This document shows, piece by piece, positions 18,201 to 26,503 of a DNA stretch of 64,000 nt (within the stretch, counting starts at the first letter, position 1; each line of letters begins with the position of its first letter). The DNA lies in NCBI GenBank assembly GCA_963748385.1, contig CAVVIQ010000020.1:124001-188000 (forward strand), read 5' to 3'. Both the position numbers and the translations under genes were made by a program. The DNA is from Rhodoblastus sp963748385. Its GTDB lineage: Bacteria; Pseudomonadota; Alphaproteobacteria; Rhizobiales; Beijerinckiaceae. The notes below the pieces were generated by a model, which saw only the letters and a program-made list of their open reading frames with translations, was not told where the DNA came from and did no database searches.

Positions 18201-18420
18201 CCAGCGCGGTGCGCTCATAATAATAGACAATGCGCCCGGACATGTCCTCCGGCGGCAGGCCGTTGTATGTGAAGACGACAGCAACGACAGGGATGCGAAT
18301 TGCCGGAAAAATATCGACCGGCGAGCGCACCCACGCCATGACGCCGAAAATGACGATGAACATCGCCATAACGATGAATGTATAAGGCCGCTTGAGCGCG
18401 ATACGGACGAGGGCGAGCAT
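15271..18420 (-). CDS. RND efflux pump, inner-membrane permease
   Basis: This 1049-residue permease is the normal length for the hydrophobic/amphiphilic efflux RND family, with two repeats of six membrane segments and large periplasmic loops. The TM4 proton-relay pair is present in GILVDDATVTIENI (the two Asp correspond to AcrB Asp407/408). The TM10 position equivalent to AcrB Lys940 is Ala (GVATANSIL), while the later Arg in RFRPVLMTAL is kept. The relay therefore differs from AcrB. Substrate is unknown. It begins 84 nt after the kinase gene, so one transcript with the two-component system is possible. Confidence 0.95.
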   Translation of the reverse strand: MLALVRIALKRPYTFIVMAMFIVIFGVMAWVRSPVDIFPAIRIPVVAVVFTYNGLPPEDMSGRIVYYYERTALAEVDDIEHVESQSMANYGVVKIFFQPNVNLAVALAQITAVSQTELKHMPPGLTPPYVLVFNASSVPVIQLALSSDKVSQAKIFDSAQNFIRPQLATVEGAAVPSPYGGERRQVQIDIDPEKLHSYGLSADDVVRAIGRQDQITPVGTQKIGDKEYVIHLNDSPDTVEAMNILPIKTVNGATVRIGDVAYAHDSSPPQINLVRVDGSNAVLMTVLKAGSASTLDVINGVKDIMPRLHDLLPDSVRLLAVGDQAPFVEDAVRSVMREGVLAAGLTGLMILVFLGSWRSTVIIIISIPLAILTSVALLAATGENINVMTMGGLALAVGILVDDATVTIENINYQLEQKKEIEAAIMDGARQIVIPATVSLLCISIVFVPMFSLGGVSGYLFRPMAKAVVFALMGSYLLSRTLVPTMANYLLAGHAHDPDAEPRTIFGRFQHGFERYFEATRQGYSRILSAAMRSRLVFVSGFLTFALASLVLVPFLGQNFFPDVETVQIRLHVRGPTGLRIEETGKLFTRIEDTIRDTAGAKAVASMVDNIGLPISGTNLAYSNSGTIGSQDGDILITLQKGREKKTEELIKTLREKLPILFPGVAFSFLPADIVTQILNFGLPAPIDVQVVGKDEAGNRALAGKILKKLLFITGIADARIQQPADQPTINVDVDRVLANRLGLTEEDITHSLQITLAGSIQTQPLFWLDRRNGVSHPVVTQTPQYWMTSLSDLARVPASTGKSSQLLGAVATITRGVSDAVVSHYSVQPVIDIYATNSGRDLGAVAADVERVVDEARADAPRGTRVVLRGQAETMNSAYSQLYAGLAFAIVLIYLLIVVNFQSWTDPFVIVSALPAALAGVAWMLFATHTTLSVPALTGAIMTMGVATANSILVVSFAREQLSEGLEPFAAALNAGVGRFRPVLMTALAMIIGMAPMALSAEQNAPLGRAVIGGLIFATVATLIFVPVVFGIAHSRKTKSSVEAHHEP

Positions 18421-18504
18421 GAAACCTGAAAAATACGAGTCTGCGGGTCGCAGGCCCGCTCCTGCGCGGGTTATATTTGGCGGCTGCCGGAAGGGTAAAC
18501 TAAA

Positions 18505-19953
18505 TTATTTTTTAATGTCCCGCGGCGCCAGCCGATCGCCATGGGAAGCGATGGACAGTTCCGTCTGATCGTCGAGCTGGGGCCCTTTCCGGAGCTCGTC
18601 GGCGCGATTTTCCGTCAAAGTGAAACGCGCTCCAGGCGCGTTGTCCGCGACAATCAGTTTCATGCCGTGCAAACGCGCGATGGTTTCGACGATGCTCAGA
18701 CCCAAACCGACGCCAGGGGCGTCGGCGCCGTTCTTCGCCCGGGCGAAACGCCGGAAAATGTCGCGGCTTTCTTCGGCGGGAACGCCGCGTCCATTGTCGC
18801 TGACGTCAATGCGGGCGAGGCCCGCCTCTTCCGTGACCGAAACTTGGACGGAACCGCCGCGCGGCGTGAATTTCAATGCATTGTCGAGGAGATTGGCGAC
18901 CGCTTCCCGCATCAGGTCGGGATCGCCTTGGCGGATCACGGGACGGTCCGCCGCAAGGCGAAGGCTGACGCCCTTGGCTTCGGCGAGCGGCAGGAAGAAC
19001 TCATGCAGTTCCGCGCAGACGGCGGCGAGATCCATGTCGGCGAAGGCGCTGCGGCGACGTTCGCGCTCGATGGCCGAAACCCGCAGCAACGCGGCGATGG
19101 TCGTCATCGCGCGGTCAAGCTGTCGCAGAGCGCTTTGAATCGGCTGTCTGAGGCCGTAACCTTTAGGCGCCTCGGCCAGAACGCCTTCGAGAATCGCGCG
19201 GACATTGACGACCGGGGCCCGCAGATCGTGGGCGATATTGTCGCCAACCGCCGCCAACTGACCGAGCAGACGCTCGATCTCGTCGAGCATCCGGTTGACG
19301 GAGGCGATGACGCCTTCGAACTCGTCAATGCCGGAACCGGTCGGCAGTCTGGCGCGCAGGTCGCCGTTCATGACTTCGTTAATGGCCCTTTCGATCTCCT
19401 CGACGCGCGCGGAGGCGCGGCGCGCGAAAAAAAATCCGGCCGCGAGGGCGCCGGCGGCGACCGGCAGAATGGCGAAGGAGAGCGCGCGGCCGAGAACGTC
19501 GCGCAGAATTTCGACTTCGGCGACATCGCGCCCCAGGACGATGACATCGCCATCCGGCCGGGCATGCGCGACCATCAGGGTCGGCTCCGGCTCGCCGTCG
19601 TTGGCCGCGCGGAATTCGGGCAGGTAATGCGTCCGCCCATCGACGGGAATGTCCGGCTTGCGGTCGAGATTGCCGAAGACCAGACGCCCGGAGCGATCGT
19701 AAAGCGCGACGAAATTCAACCGCCGAAAATCTCGGGTGAGCCGCAACTCCAGGGCGCGCCGCAGGCGGTCGTCCGTGCTTGCGGCGGCTTTCGCCGCCTC
19801 GTCGGCGAATATGGCGCGCATCTGAGCGATTCGGGCCGAGGTCGCCGCCTCGTAAACGAAGGCAAAAACGCCGCCCGTGATCAGGACGATCAACAAAGCG
19901 AAGGCCATGGCTAGACGCAGAGGCGTCGAGCGGGCGAGATCAACGGGCGACAT
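18505..19953 (-). CDS. Sensor histidine kinase
   Basis: This 482-residue membrane kinase has TM1 (about 13-33), a periplasmic sensor of about 120 residues, TM2 (about 155-177) and a HAMP linker. The dimerisation helix carries phospho-acceptor His242 in NIAHDLRAPVV, and the ATPase domain has LLDNALKF, DNGRGVP and GVGLGLSIVETIARLHG. The ATG at 19953 overlaps the response-regulator stop by 14 nt, so the pair is co-translated. The RND pump gene lies directly downstream and is the most likely target. The sensed signal is unknown. Confidence 0.95.
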   Translation of the reverse strand: MSPVDLARSTPLRLAMAFALLIVLITGGVFAFVYEAATSARIAQMRAIFADEAAKAAASTDDRLRRALELRLTRDFRRLNFVALYDRSGRLVFGNLDRKPDIPVDGRTHYLPEFRAANDGEPEPTLMVAHARPDGDVIVLGRDVAEVEILRDVLGRALSFAILPVAAGALAAGFFFARRASARVEEIERAINEVMNGDLRARLPTGSGIDEFEGVIASVNRMLDEIERLLGQLAAVGDNIAHDLRAPVVNVRAILEGVLAEAPKGYGLRQPIQSALRQLDRAMTTIAALLRVSAIERERRRSAFADMDLAAVCAELHEFFLPLAEAKGVSLRLAADRPVIRQGDPDLMREAVANLLDNALKFTPRGGSVQVSVTEEAGLARIDVSDNGRGVPAEESRDIFRRFARAKNGADAPGVGLGLSIVETIARLHGMKLIVADNAPGARFTLTENRADELRKGPQLDDQTELSIASHGDRLAPRDIKK

Positions 19954-20626
19954 CGAGGATGAATCCTTCGCCGCGAACATTGACGATCAGTTTTTTCACG
20001 CCGGGCGCGTCGAGCTTGAGCCGAAGATTACGAATATGAACGTCCACCACATTGGTCTGGGTGTTGAACCGATAGTTCCAGATGTCTTCGAGCAGCATCT
20101 GGCGGGTCACCACTAGGCCCGGACGGCGCATGAAATATTCCAGAAGCTTGAATTCGCGCGGAAGAAGGTCGATCTCGCGCCCATCGAGGAAAAGCCTGCG
20201 GGCGACGAGGTCCATTTCCAGCGGGCCGGCGCGCAGCTGCGGCGCCTCGGCGTAGGTCTGGCGCCGGGCGAGCGCATCGATGCGCGCTGAGAATTCGACC
20301 ATGGCGAAAGGTTTCGCCAGATAATCGTCGCCGCCCGCCCGCAACCCGGCGACACGATCGTCGATATCGCCCATGGCGCTGATCATCAGCACCGGCGTCC
20401 GATTCCCCTTCGCCCTCAGTTGCGTGACCAACTCCAGCCCGTCGGCGCCCTTGAGCTTGCGGTCCATCACCAGGACGGCGGCGCGGCCGGCAAGCGCGGC
20501 TTCGACCGCTTCCGCGCCGGTTTCGCTCCAGAAGACCTGATACCGACCGGACAGTTCCTTCACGATGACGTCCGCCAGGTCCTTCTCGTCTTCGCTGACA
20601 TAGACTGATTGCTTCGAACCTTGCAT
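19940..20626 (-). CDS. OmpR-family response regulator
   Basis: This 228-residue protein has a receiver domain with acidic pocket residues Glu12/Asp13, phospho-acceptor Asp55 (VLVMDRKL) and the conserved Lys in LAKPF. A winged-helix DNA-binding domain follows (LLPREFKLLEYFMRRPGLVV, then NVVDVHIRNLRLKL). A GAGG site precedes the ATG at 20626. It is coupled to the kinase downstream and starts 25 nt after sulP ends, so it may control the whole sulP-efflux run. Confidence 0.95.
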   Translation of the reverse strand: MQGSKQSVYVSEDEKDLADVIVKELSGRYQVFWSETGAEAVEAALAGRAAVLVMDRKLKGADGLELVTQLRAKGNRTPVLMISAMGDIDDRVAGLRAGGDDYLAKPFAMVEFSARIDALARRQTYAEAPQLRAGPLEMDLVARRLFLDGREIDLLPREFKLLEYFMRRPGLVVTRQMLLEDIWNYRFNTQTNVVDVHIRNLRLKLDAPGVKKLIVNVRGEGFILDVAR

Positions 20627-20651
20627 GAATTCCTCTGCCGCCTGCGTCGGC

Positions 20652-22379
20652 TCAGGCCCGCTGCGCCGTCGCCGCGGCGGGAATCACGGGGGCGCCGGGC
20701 GCCAGCGCGCGCGTCGCGTCATCGACGCTGCGGAAAAATCGCGACCTGCCGTCCCGTTCTTCCCCGCCAAGGGCGTCGACCACCCCATATTTGGCGAAAG
20801 CCGTCTGCGTCCGCAAGGATTCGAGCCGCGCCACCGCAAAGTCCACGCCTTTTTCGCGGCAGAGGCGGATCGCCGCCGACAGTCCAGCCGCCGCAGTATA
20901 ATCGATCGCGTCTATGGCGCTCGCCTCAAGGACCATCAGCTTGAGGCCTGCTTCGTCCGCCGCCTCGACGATCTGTCGTTGGAAACGGTCGGAATTGAGG
21001 AAGGACAGCGGCGCCTGGAAACCAACGACCTTGACGCCAGAGAGCCTTTCCCCCCGGAAATCAGGGTCTTCCGGCCACCAGACCGTTCTGCCGGGCAAGC
21101 GTTCGAACACCCGAAGGTCACTTTGGGTCGTGCTCCACACGCCGTGGATCAGAGACAGGATGATCGCCAGCGCGACCCCGATCTCGATCGGCGACAGCAC
21201 CACCGCGAACAAAGTGACCAGCATGAGCAGGAATTCTTGCGGCGATCGCCGGGCGATGTCGCGCATGACGCCCAAACGGAAAATGCGCCCCGCGATGAAG
21301 AACAGAATGGCCGCTAGAGCCGCTTCCGGCGTGTGCTGCAGGAAAGGCTCGCCAAAAGCCGCGACCAGCGCGATCGCCGTCGCCCCGGCGAGTCCGGCGA
21401 TCTGGGTCCCGCCGCCCGATTCCGCGACAATGGCGGTCCGCGGCGGGCTGGCGTTGACCGGAAAGGCGCCGAACAAGCCGGACAGCAGCGACCCGGCGCC
21501 CAAGCCAATAAAATCCCGGTCGATGTCAGGCATTTCCCCCGGAAGCCCGGGAAACGACCGGGACGTCGCGGCGCTCTGGACCATGACCACAACGGCGATG
21601 ATCGCGGAAAGGCCCAGAACTTTGCCGAAATCGTCGGGATTGACGTCGGGCAGCGCGATATGCGGCGGCGTCACCGAAAAGGCTCCGACGGTCCCCAATC
21701 CCTCGTTCTCAAGGCCGAAGGCCATGGACGCAACCGTCGCGCCCACCAGGGCGAGGAGCGGGCCGGGCAGGCGCCGGCTCAAACGTTCGGAGACGACGAT
21801 CACGGCGAGGCAGGAAAGTCCCGTCAGCACGGCCAGGGGCTTGGTCCCGCCTGCGCCCATCGCGATCTGGCTGGCGCGTTGAAGGAAACTGCCCGAACCG
21901 CCGACGACCCCGAGAAACGACGGGGTTTGGGAAAAGACAATATGCACGGCGATGCCGCCGAGAAAACCCGTAAGCACGGGAATCGAGAACAGATTTGCAA
22001 CCCAACCGGCGCGAAAAAAGCCGGCGCCGGCGAGGATCAGCCCGACCATAAGCGAAAGCAGCGCCGCCAGGGCGAAATATTCCGGTCCGGCGGCCGGAAC
22101 GATGGCGAGCAGCGAGGCCGCGAAAATCGGGGTGATGGTCGAATCTGCGCCGGCGGAAAGAAAGCGGTTGGCGCCGAAAAGGGCGAAAGCGAGCGATCCC
22201 GCGATGAAAACGTAAAACCCGATATGGGGAGGGAAGCCGCCCAGCCGCGCCGTCGCCATCTGTTCCGGCGCGGCGACCGCGGCAAGAGTGAGACCCGCCA
22301 CGAGATCGGCGCGCCAACTTGCCGCCCCGGCCTGAAGCGAGCGGAAAAGGAGCCAGTTTTTCCTGTTTTGTTCAGACAT
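20652..22379 (-). CDS. SulP-family anion transporter with STAS domain
   Basis: This 575-residue protein has 10-14 predicted membrane segments in the SLC26/SulP pattern. The first segment reads RADLVAGLTLAAVAAPEQMA, followed by ADSTITPIFAA, and a C-terminal cytoplasmic STAS domain covers about residues 440-555 (VKVVGFQAPLSFLNSDRFQRQ, IDAIDYTAAAGL). The family carries sulfate, bicarbonate or other anions; the substrate cannot be read from sequence. The ATG at 22379 has GGGAG upstream. It is the first gene of a same-strand run with the response regulator, kinase and RND pump, which is an unusual partnership. Confidence 0.92.
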   Translation of the reverse strand: MSEQNRKNWLLFRSLQAGAASWRADLVAGLTLAAVAAPEQMATARLGGFPPHIGFYVFIAGSLAFALFGANRFLSAGADSTITPIFAASLLAIVPAAGPEYFALAALLSLMVGLILAGAGFFRAGWVANLFSIPVLTGFLGGIAVHIVFSQTPSFLGVVGGSGSFLQRASQIAMGAGGTKPLAVLTGLSCLAVIVVSERLSRRLPGPLLALVGATVASMAFGLENEGLGTVGAFSVTPPHIALPDVNPDDFGKVLGLSAIIAVVVMVQSAATSRSFPGLPGEMPDIDRDFIGLGAGSLLSGLFGAFPVNASPPRTAIVAESGGGTQIAGLAGATAIALVAAFGEPFLQHTPEAALAAILFFIAGRIFRLGVMRDIARRSPQEFLLMLVTLFAVVLSPIEIGVALAIILSLIHGVWSTTQSDLRVFERLPGRTVWWPEDPDFRGERLSGVKVVGFQAPLSFLNSDRFQRQIVEAADEAGLKLMVLEASAIDAIDYTAAAGLSAAIRLCREKGVDFAVARLESLRTQTAFAKYGVVDALGGEERDGRSRFFRSVDDATRALAPGAPVIPAAATAQRA

Positions 22380-22755
22380 GAAAACTCCCGCGACAAATTC
22401 TGGCGGATTGGGCGGAAAAAGGAAACGGGGCGCCGGCGAAAGGCCAGCCAGGGCCGCGAACGAACCCGACGGAGGACGACGCGCGTTGCAGATTTGCCAC
22501 GAGATCGAAAAAACTTGCCGCCTTCCGCCCGCGGCTGGTCTGAACGCGGGCCTGTCCGATCGCGAAAGTCGGGCGCGCTGACGGAGTGAATGTGGCGCAG
22601 CCGGAAATTTCTGCGAAAATTCTGATATTTGCACAGGCCTCGACGACAGGGCCCATTGAAACCGCTGACGGCGCGCACTTTCGCGCAAAAATGCCCACGC
22701 AGAAAGCGATTTGCCTTGAGTTTTTCATTCTGCTACGGGCGCAGCGGGAGGAAAA
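22380..22755. other. 376-nt divergent intergenic region between sulP and a porin
   Basis: This segment must hold the sulP promoter on the minus strand and the porin promoter on the plus strand. I see no gene, terminator or repeat. The part nearest the porin (22605-22740) is more AT-rich than the rest. No operator could be assigned. Confidence 0.5.
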
Positions 22756-24201
22756 ATGAAAAAAATTTTAGTTTTCCCCATCTCTTTCTTGATCGCGGGT
22801 TTCGCCACGAGCGCGCAAGGCGACACGATTTCGGCATCGAGCGCGTCGACTGCGACGCCGCCGGCCAATCCCTGTTTCAGCAGCCTGTGGAATTTTCTCA
22901 ATTCCACAGCGGACGAATGCCCGCTGTCCTATGGGGGGATCACGCTTTTCGGCAATATCGACGGCGGCTACGGCTACGAACAATGGGGCGTCCCGCTTGG
23001 GCTGGACGCGAAAAAGCCCAATTACGGCATCCAGAAGAACAGCGGCGACACTCATTGGCTGTGGTCGCCGAACGGGATCAGCACGTCGGTCTATGGCGTC
23101 AAGATGAACGAGAAATTCGCGGACGGCTGGCGGCTAATCGGCGTCGCCGAAGGCGGTTTCGATCCCTTCACCTTGCGCCTCATCAACGGCCCGGCCTCGC
23201 TCGCGGCCAACAACCGATACAAACTCGCAGATCAGACGTCGAATTTCGATTCCAGCCGCGCCGGCGAATGGGACAATTCCCAAGGCTATTTCGGCGTCAG
23301 CAGTCGAAACTATGGCACATTGACCTTCGGCCGAACCAATGCGCTTTCGCACAGCCTTCTGACCGCCTATGACCCGGTCGCCTCGGTCGCTTTTTCCCAG
23401 CTCGGCTTTTCGGGCGCCTATTCCGGCTTCGGGGTCAATTCGACGACCCGCGTCAACACCGCCATCACTTACCGCCTGAAGTATCAGAACCTGCGATTCG
23501 CGGCGCAGACGCAGGTTGGTGGCTTCGACGACGGCAATGCGGCGGCCGCGATGTCCCAGGTGCAGGTGGGCGCGGACTTCGACGACCTGTCCTTCGACGC
23601 CGTTTACAGCATAGCAAAAGACGCCGCTGCCTTCTTCAGCTATTCCGGCGCGAAAATGCCCGCCGGCTACGATCCCAACTCCATTGTCAAGGCGACGCTG
23701 GCGGACACCAGCGGCCTCGAACTGCTGGCGCGTTACAAATACAACTCCTTCCGTTTCTATGCGGGCTTCATCCGCGCGCTATTGCAAAATCCGACCGATC
23801 CCTATCGCTACGGCTTCCCGACGCCCGCCGACGGCATTTTCGTCCCCCCAGGCGCCGTAACGTCAAACGCGTATAACGTCCCTCGCCTCTACCAGACCGT
23901 CTGGACGGGCGTCCGCTATAAGCTTCAGTCCAATCTGTCCCTGGACTCCGGCGTTTATTGGGACACCCAGAACGATTATCTGCCCCCGCCGGGAGTTTGC
24001 AAGGGCTCGGGCACGAAGACCAGCAACAGCAAATGCGCGGGCGGCCGCTATTCCTATTCTTTCCTGATCGATTACAAGCCGGTGAAGCGCATCGACGTTT
24101 ACGCGGGGACGATGGTCTCGAATGTCTATGGCGGCACGGCGAGCGGCTATCTCCACGCCCAGAACATTGATCCCATGGTCGGCGTCCGCATGAGGTTCTG
24201 A
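22756..24201 (+). CDS. Outer-membrane porin
   Basis: This 481-residue protein has a signal peptide (about 1-22, ending TSAQG) and a short linker with one Cys pair (NPCFSSLWNFLN and DECPLSYGGITLFG). A beta-barrel body follows, ending in a C-terminal Phe (VGVRMRF). Shared strands with the porin at 9322 include GITLFG, a YGTLTFGRTNALSHSLL segment matching GELTFGRHKTFSNDLL, and QTVWTGVRY. It lacks that porin's coiled coil. A GGGAGG site sits just before the ATG. It is divergent from sulP, so anion uptake is one possible role, but this is only contextual. Confidence 0.87.
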   Translation: MKKILVFPISFLIAGFATSAQGDTISASSASTATPPANPCFSSLWNFLNSTADECPLSYGGITLFGNIDGGYGYEQWGVPLGLDAKKPNYGIQKNSGDTHWLWSPNGISTSVYGVKMNEKFADGWRLIGVAEGGFDPFTLRLINGPASLAANNRYKLADQTSNFDSSRAGEWDNSQGYFGVSSRNYGTLTFGRTNALSHSLLTAYDPVASVAFSQLGFSGAYSGFGVNSTTRVNTAITYRLKYQNLRFAAQTQVGGFDDGNAAAAMSQVQVGADFDDLSFDAVYSIAKDAAAFFSYSGAKMPAGYDPNSIVKATLADTSGLELLARYKYNSFRFYAGFIRALLQNPTDPYRYGFPTPADGIFVPPGAVTSNAYNVPRLYQTVWTGVRYKLQSNLSLDSGVYWDTQNDYLPPPGVCKGSGTKTSNSKCAGGRYSYSFLIDYKPVKRIDVYAGTMVSNVYGGTASGYLHAQNIDPMVGVRMRF

Positions 24202-24217
24202 CGCGCTTCCGCGCCGA

Positions 24218-24505
24218 TCAGTCCGGATTGCCGCCGACGCACCCGGTGTTGCAATTGTCGGGGTTGGTGCTCAAGCCGTCCTCGCCTCCCTGATCGCCCG
24301 GATTGTCGCGCGTCGAGGGTTCAACGACACGTCGCGGCCGCGCCTCCTCACCCGGAACTCGCAACTCGGCTCGGGGCGCGTTCCCTATTTCCCGCTGAAA
24401 ATGTCGGTGACGATGGGGACGAGGCGCGTCCGTGCTTGTCGCGGCCGCGGAAGAAGCAGAAAGGACGAGGCCGATGAATGCGGCTAAGGCAATCGATCTT
24501 CCCAT
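24218..24505 (-). CDS. Small exported protein, unknown function
   Basis: This 95-residue product has a signal peptide (about 1-22, ending SAAAT). A short histidine/arginine-rich stretch (PRPHRHRHFQRE) follows, then a low-complexity acidic and proline-rich middle, and a tail with two Cys (NCNTGC). The ATG at 24505 is preceded by GGGAGG at good spacing; the longer frame upstream lacks that support. The His-rich part could bind metal, which is an inference. It is convergent with the porin, 16 nt away. No family is recognised. Confidence 0.6.
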   Translation of the reverse strand: MGRSIALAAFIGLVLSASSAAATSTDAPRPHRHRHFQREIGNAPRAELRVPGEEARPRRVVEPSTRDNPGDQGGEDGLSTNPDNCNTGCVGGNPD

Positions 24506-24726
24506 GACAACCTCCCGACCCCCTTTCAACCAACACTCCGCCTCGCCGTCGAATCGAAACGGCCGCACTATTGAACATAGTTCTTTTGCCCAAAATTTCA
24601 TCGTCACGATCGATTCCTCGAACTTTTTTTGACAAAGGCGCTCGCTGCTGCCCGAATAAAGGGAACAAACATCGGACCGCCCGCTCGAGATGACTGCGTC
24701 GGGCGCACCAGAGGCTCGCAAAGTCC

Positions 24727-25698
24727 ATGCCGGACGAGGACATCGGCGTCGCCGACATTGGCGGCACGCACGCCCGTTTCGCCTTTGCACGCGTCGCCGG
24801 CGGTCGGGTTCGCGGCCTCGGCCCCGCGACGGCGCTCAAGGTCGCCGATTTTCCCGGCCTCGCCGAAGCATGGCGCGCCTTTCTGGCCGGCGCAAAGAAG
24901 CCCGCGCCGCGCGCGGTGGCGCTCGCCGTCGCCTGCCCCGTGCGCGGCGCGGTGCTGAAATTCACCAATAGTCCCTGGCGGCTGCGCCCCGCGACGCTCG
25001 CCGAGGAGCTTGGCGTCGAGCGGCTGCGCCTCGTCAACGACTTCGGCGCGGTCGGCCATGCCGCGGCGCAACTCGCGCCCGAGGATTTCATCCATGTGAC
25101 GGGACCGCGGCGATTCTTGCCGCGCCCTGGAATCGTCAGCGTGGTCGGTCCCGGCACGGGTCTCGGCGTTGCGTTGACATTGCTGGACGAGCGATCCCAT
25201 CGCGTCGTGGAGGCAGAGGGCGGCCACGCGAGCTTCGCGCCGCGCGACGCCTTCGAGGAGCGCCTTTTGGCCCGGCTGCGCGCCAAACATGGCCGGGTTT
25301 CCGTGGAGCGGGTCGTCTCCGGTCCAGGCCTCGCCGAGATCCGCGCGGCTTTCCCGGAAGTGGCGGCGGCGCCTGTTTTTGCGGACGACAAGGCCTTGTG
25401 GGCGGCGGCGATTTCCGGCGCCGATCCCCTGGCGCGTGCGGCGCTCGATCGTTTTTTCGCCTGCCTCGGCGCCTTCGTCGGCGACGTCGCCCTGATCCAC
25501 GGCGCCGAGGCCATCGTCCTCGGCGGCGGCTTGTTGCCGCGCATGCCCGAGCTTTTGTCCCGCTCCGGCTTCGCCGAGGCGCTGGCGGCCAAGGGCCGCT
25601 ATGCCGCGCTGATGGCCGATCTTCCGGTCTGGCTGCTGGTCCATCCCCAGCCTGGCCTGTTCGGCGCGGCGGCGGCTTTCGCGGCGCAGGAGGGCTGA
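24727..25698 (+). CDS. glk: Glucokinase
   Basis: This 323-residue bacterial-type glucokinase has the ATP phosphate-binding loop ADIGGTHARFAF (residues 8-19) and the sugar-binding segment LVNDFGAVGHA with the catalytic Asp. GPGTGLGVALT, EGGHASFAP and VLGGGLLPRM follow in the expected order. It phosphorylates glucose with ATP. It is followed 157 nt later by exbB, with no obvious functional link. Confidence 0.93.
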   Translation: MPDEDIGVADIGGTHARFAFARVAGGRVRGLGPATALKVADFPGLAEAWRAFLAGAKKPAPRAVALAVACPVRGAVLKFTNSPWRLRPATLAEELGVERLRLVNDFGAVGHAAAQLAPEDFIHVTGPRRFLPRPGIVSVVGPGTGLGVALTLLDERSHRVVEAEGGHASFAPRDAFEERLLARLRAKHGRVSVERVVSGPGLAEIRAAFPEVAAAPVFADDKALWAAAISGADPLARAALDRFFACLGAFVGDVALIHGAEAIVLGGGLLPRMPELLSRSGFAEALAAKGRYAALMADLPVWLLVHPQPGLFGAAAAFAAQEG

Positions 25699-25855
25699 AG
25701 CCGGACTTCGTTCGTGTTTCCCTGAAGACGAGGTTTCGGAAATATTCCCCAAGCGCGAGGCGCCCTCGTCCCTGTCTTTCCGCTAAAAGGGATATAGTTT
25801 GCGGACAAGGAAGACGGCCGGCTCCGCCGCATCGGGGACGGCAAGGATTGAAGGC

Positions 25856-26503
25856 ATGGACAATATTTCCCTCACCCCCCTCGGCTTGTTCACGCAGGCT
25901 GGGCCGGTCGGCAAATTCGTCATGGCGCTGTTGTTTGCCGCCTCGATCTGGTGCTGGCTGTTGATCGTCGAAGCATTGTTCGGGCTTTCGCGGCTGTCGC
26001 ATGCCCTGAACGACGCCAGGGCCGGCCGGCCGAGCGCCCTGCTTGCGCCCATCGACGCTCTCGGGGCGCAGGAGGCGCGGATCCGAATTGCGGGCGAGAC
26101 CGTGTCGGAGCGTCGCCAGAGGATCGCCGACAAGATGACGCGCGCAAGTCTGGATCTTCTGACCAAGGCCGAAGGAGGGCTCGCCAATCTCGCGATTATA
26201 TCCTCGGTGTCTCCCTTTGTCGGCCTGTTCGGAACGGTCTGGGGCATCATGGGGAGTTTCGTCGGCATCGCCGCGGCCAAGGACACCAGCCTCGCGGTGG
26301 TGGCGCCGGGCATTGCAGAAGCCTTGGCGGCCACAGCCTATGGTCTTGCCGCCGCCATTCCGGCGGCGATCGGCTACAATCGCCTAGGCGCCGGCTTTTC
26401 CCGACTTGGCCAGGCCCTGGTGAACCGCGCCGCCGACCGCGCCGCCGAACTGACCCGCGACCCGGGAGCGACGCCGATCGGCGCCAAGGCGGAGGCGGCG
26501 TAA
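25856..26503 (+). CDS. exbB: ExbB/TolQ-type proton-channel subunit
   Basis: This 215-residue membrane protein has three predicted membrane segments and the family block GLFGTVWGIMGSFVGIAAAK (about 123-142), then LAVVAPGIAEALAATAYGLA. It forms the pentameric stator that, with ExbD, uses the proton gradient to drive TonB. The start is the ATG at 25856, where the hydrophobic N-terminus begins. The stop overlaps the exbD start (TAATG). ExbB is preferred over TolQ because a TonB-like gene follows and no TolB or Pal is present. Confidence 0.85.
   Translation: MDNISLTPLGLFTQAGPVGKFVMALLFAASIWCWLLIVEALFGLSRLSHALNDARAGRPSALLAPIDALGAQEARIRIAGETVSERRQRIADKMTRASLDLLTKAEGGLANLAIISSVSPFVGLFGTVWGIMGSFVGIAAAKDTSLAVVAPGIAEALAATAYGLAAAIPAAIGYNRLGAGFSRLGQALVNRAADRAAELTRDPGATPIGAKAEAA

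Noticed and set aside
15631..18429. A 932-codon open frame on the plus strand
   Set aside because: It lies entirely antisense to the RND pump gene, shows no domain, and has the biased Arg/Gly/Asp content of a GC-rich shadow frame.
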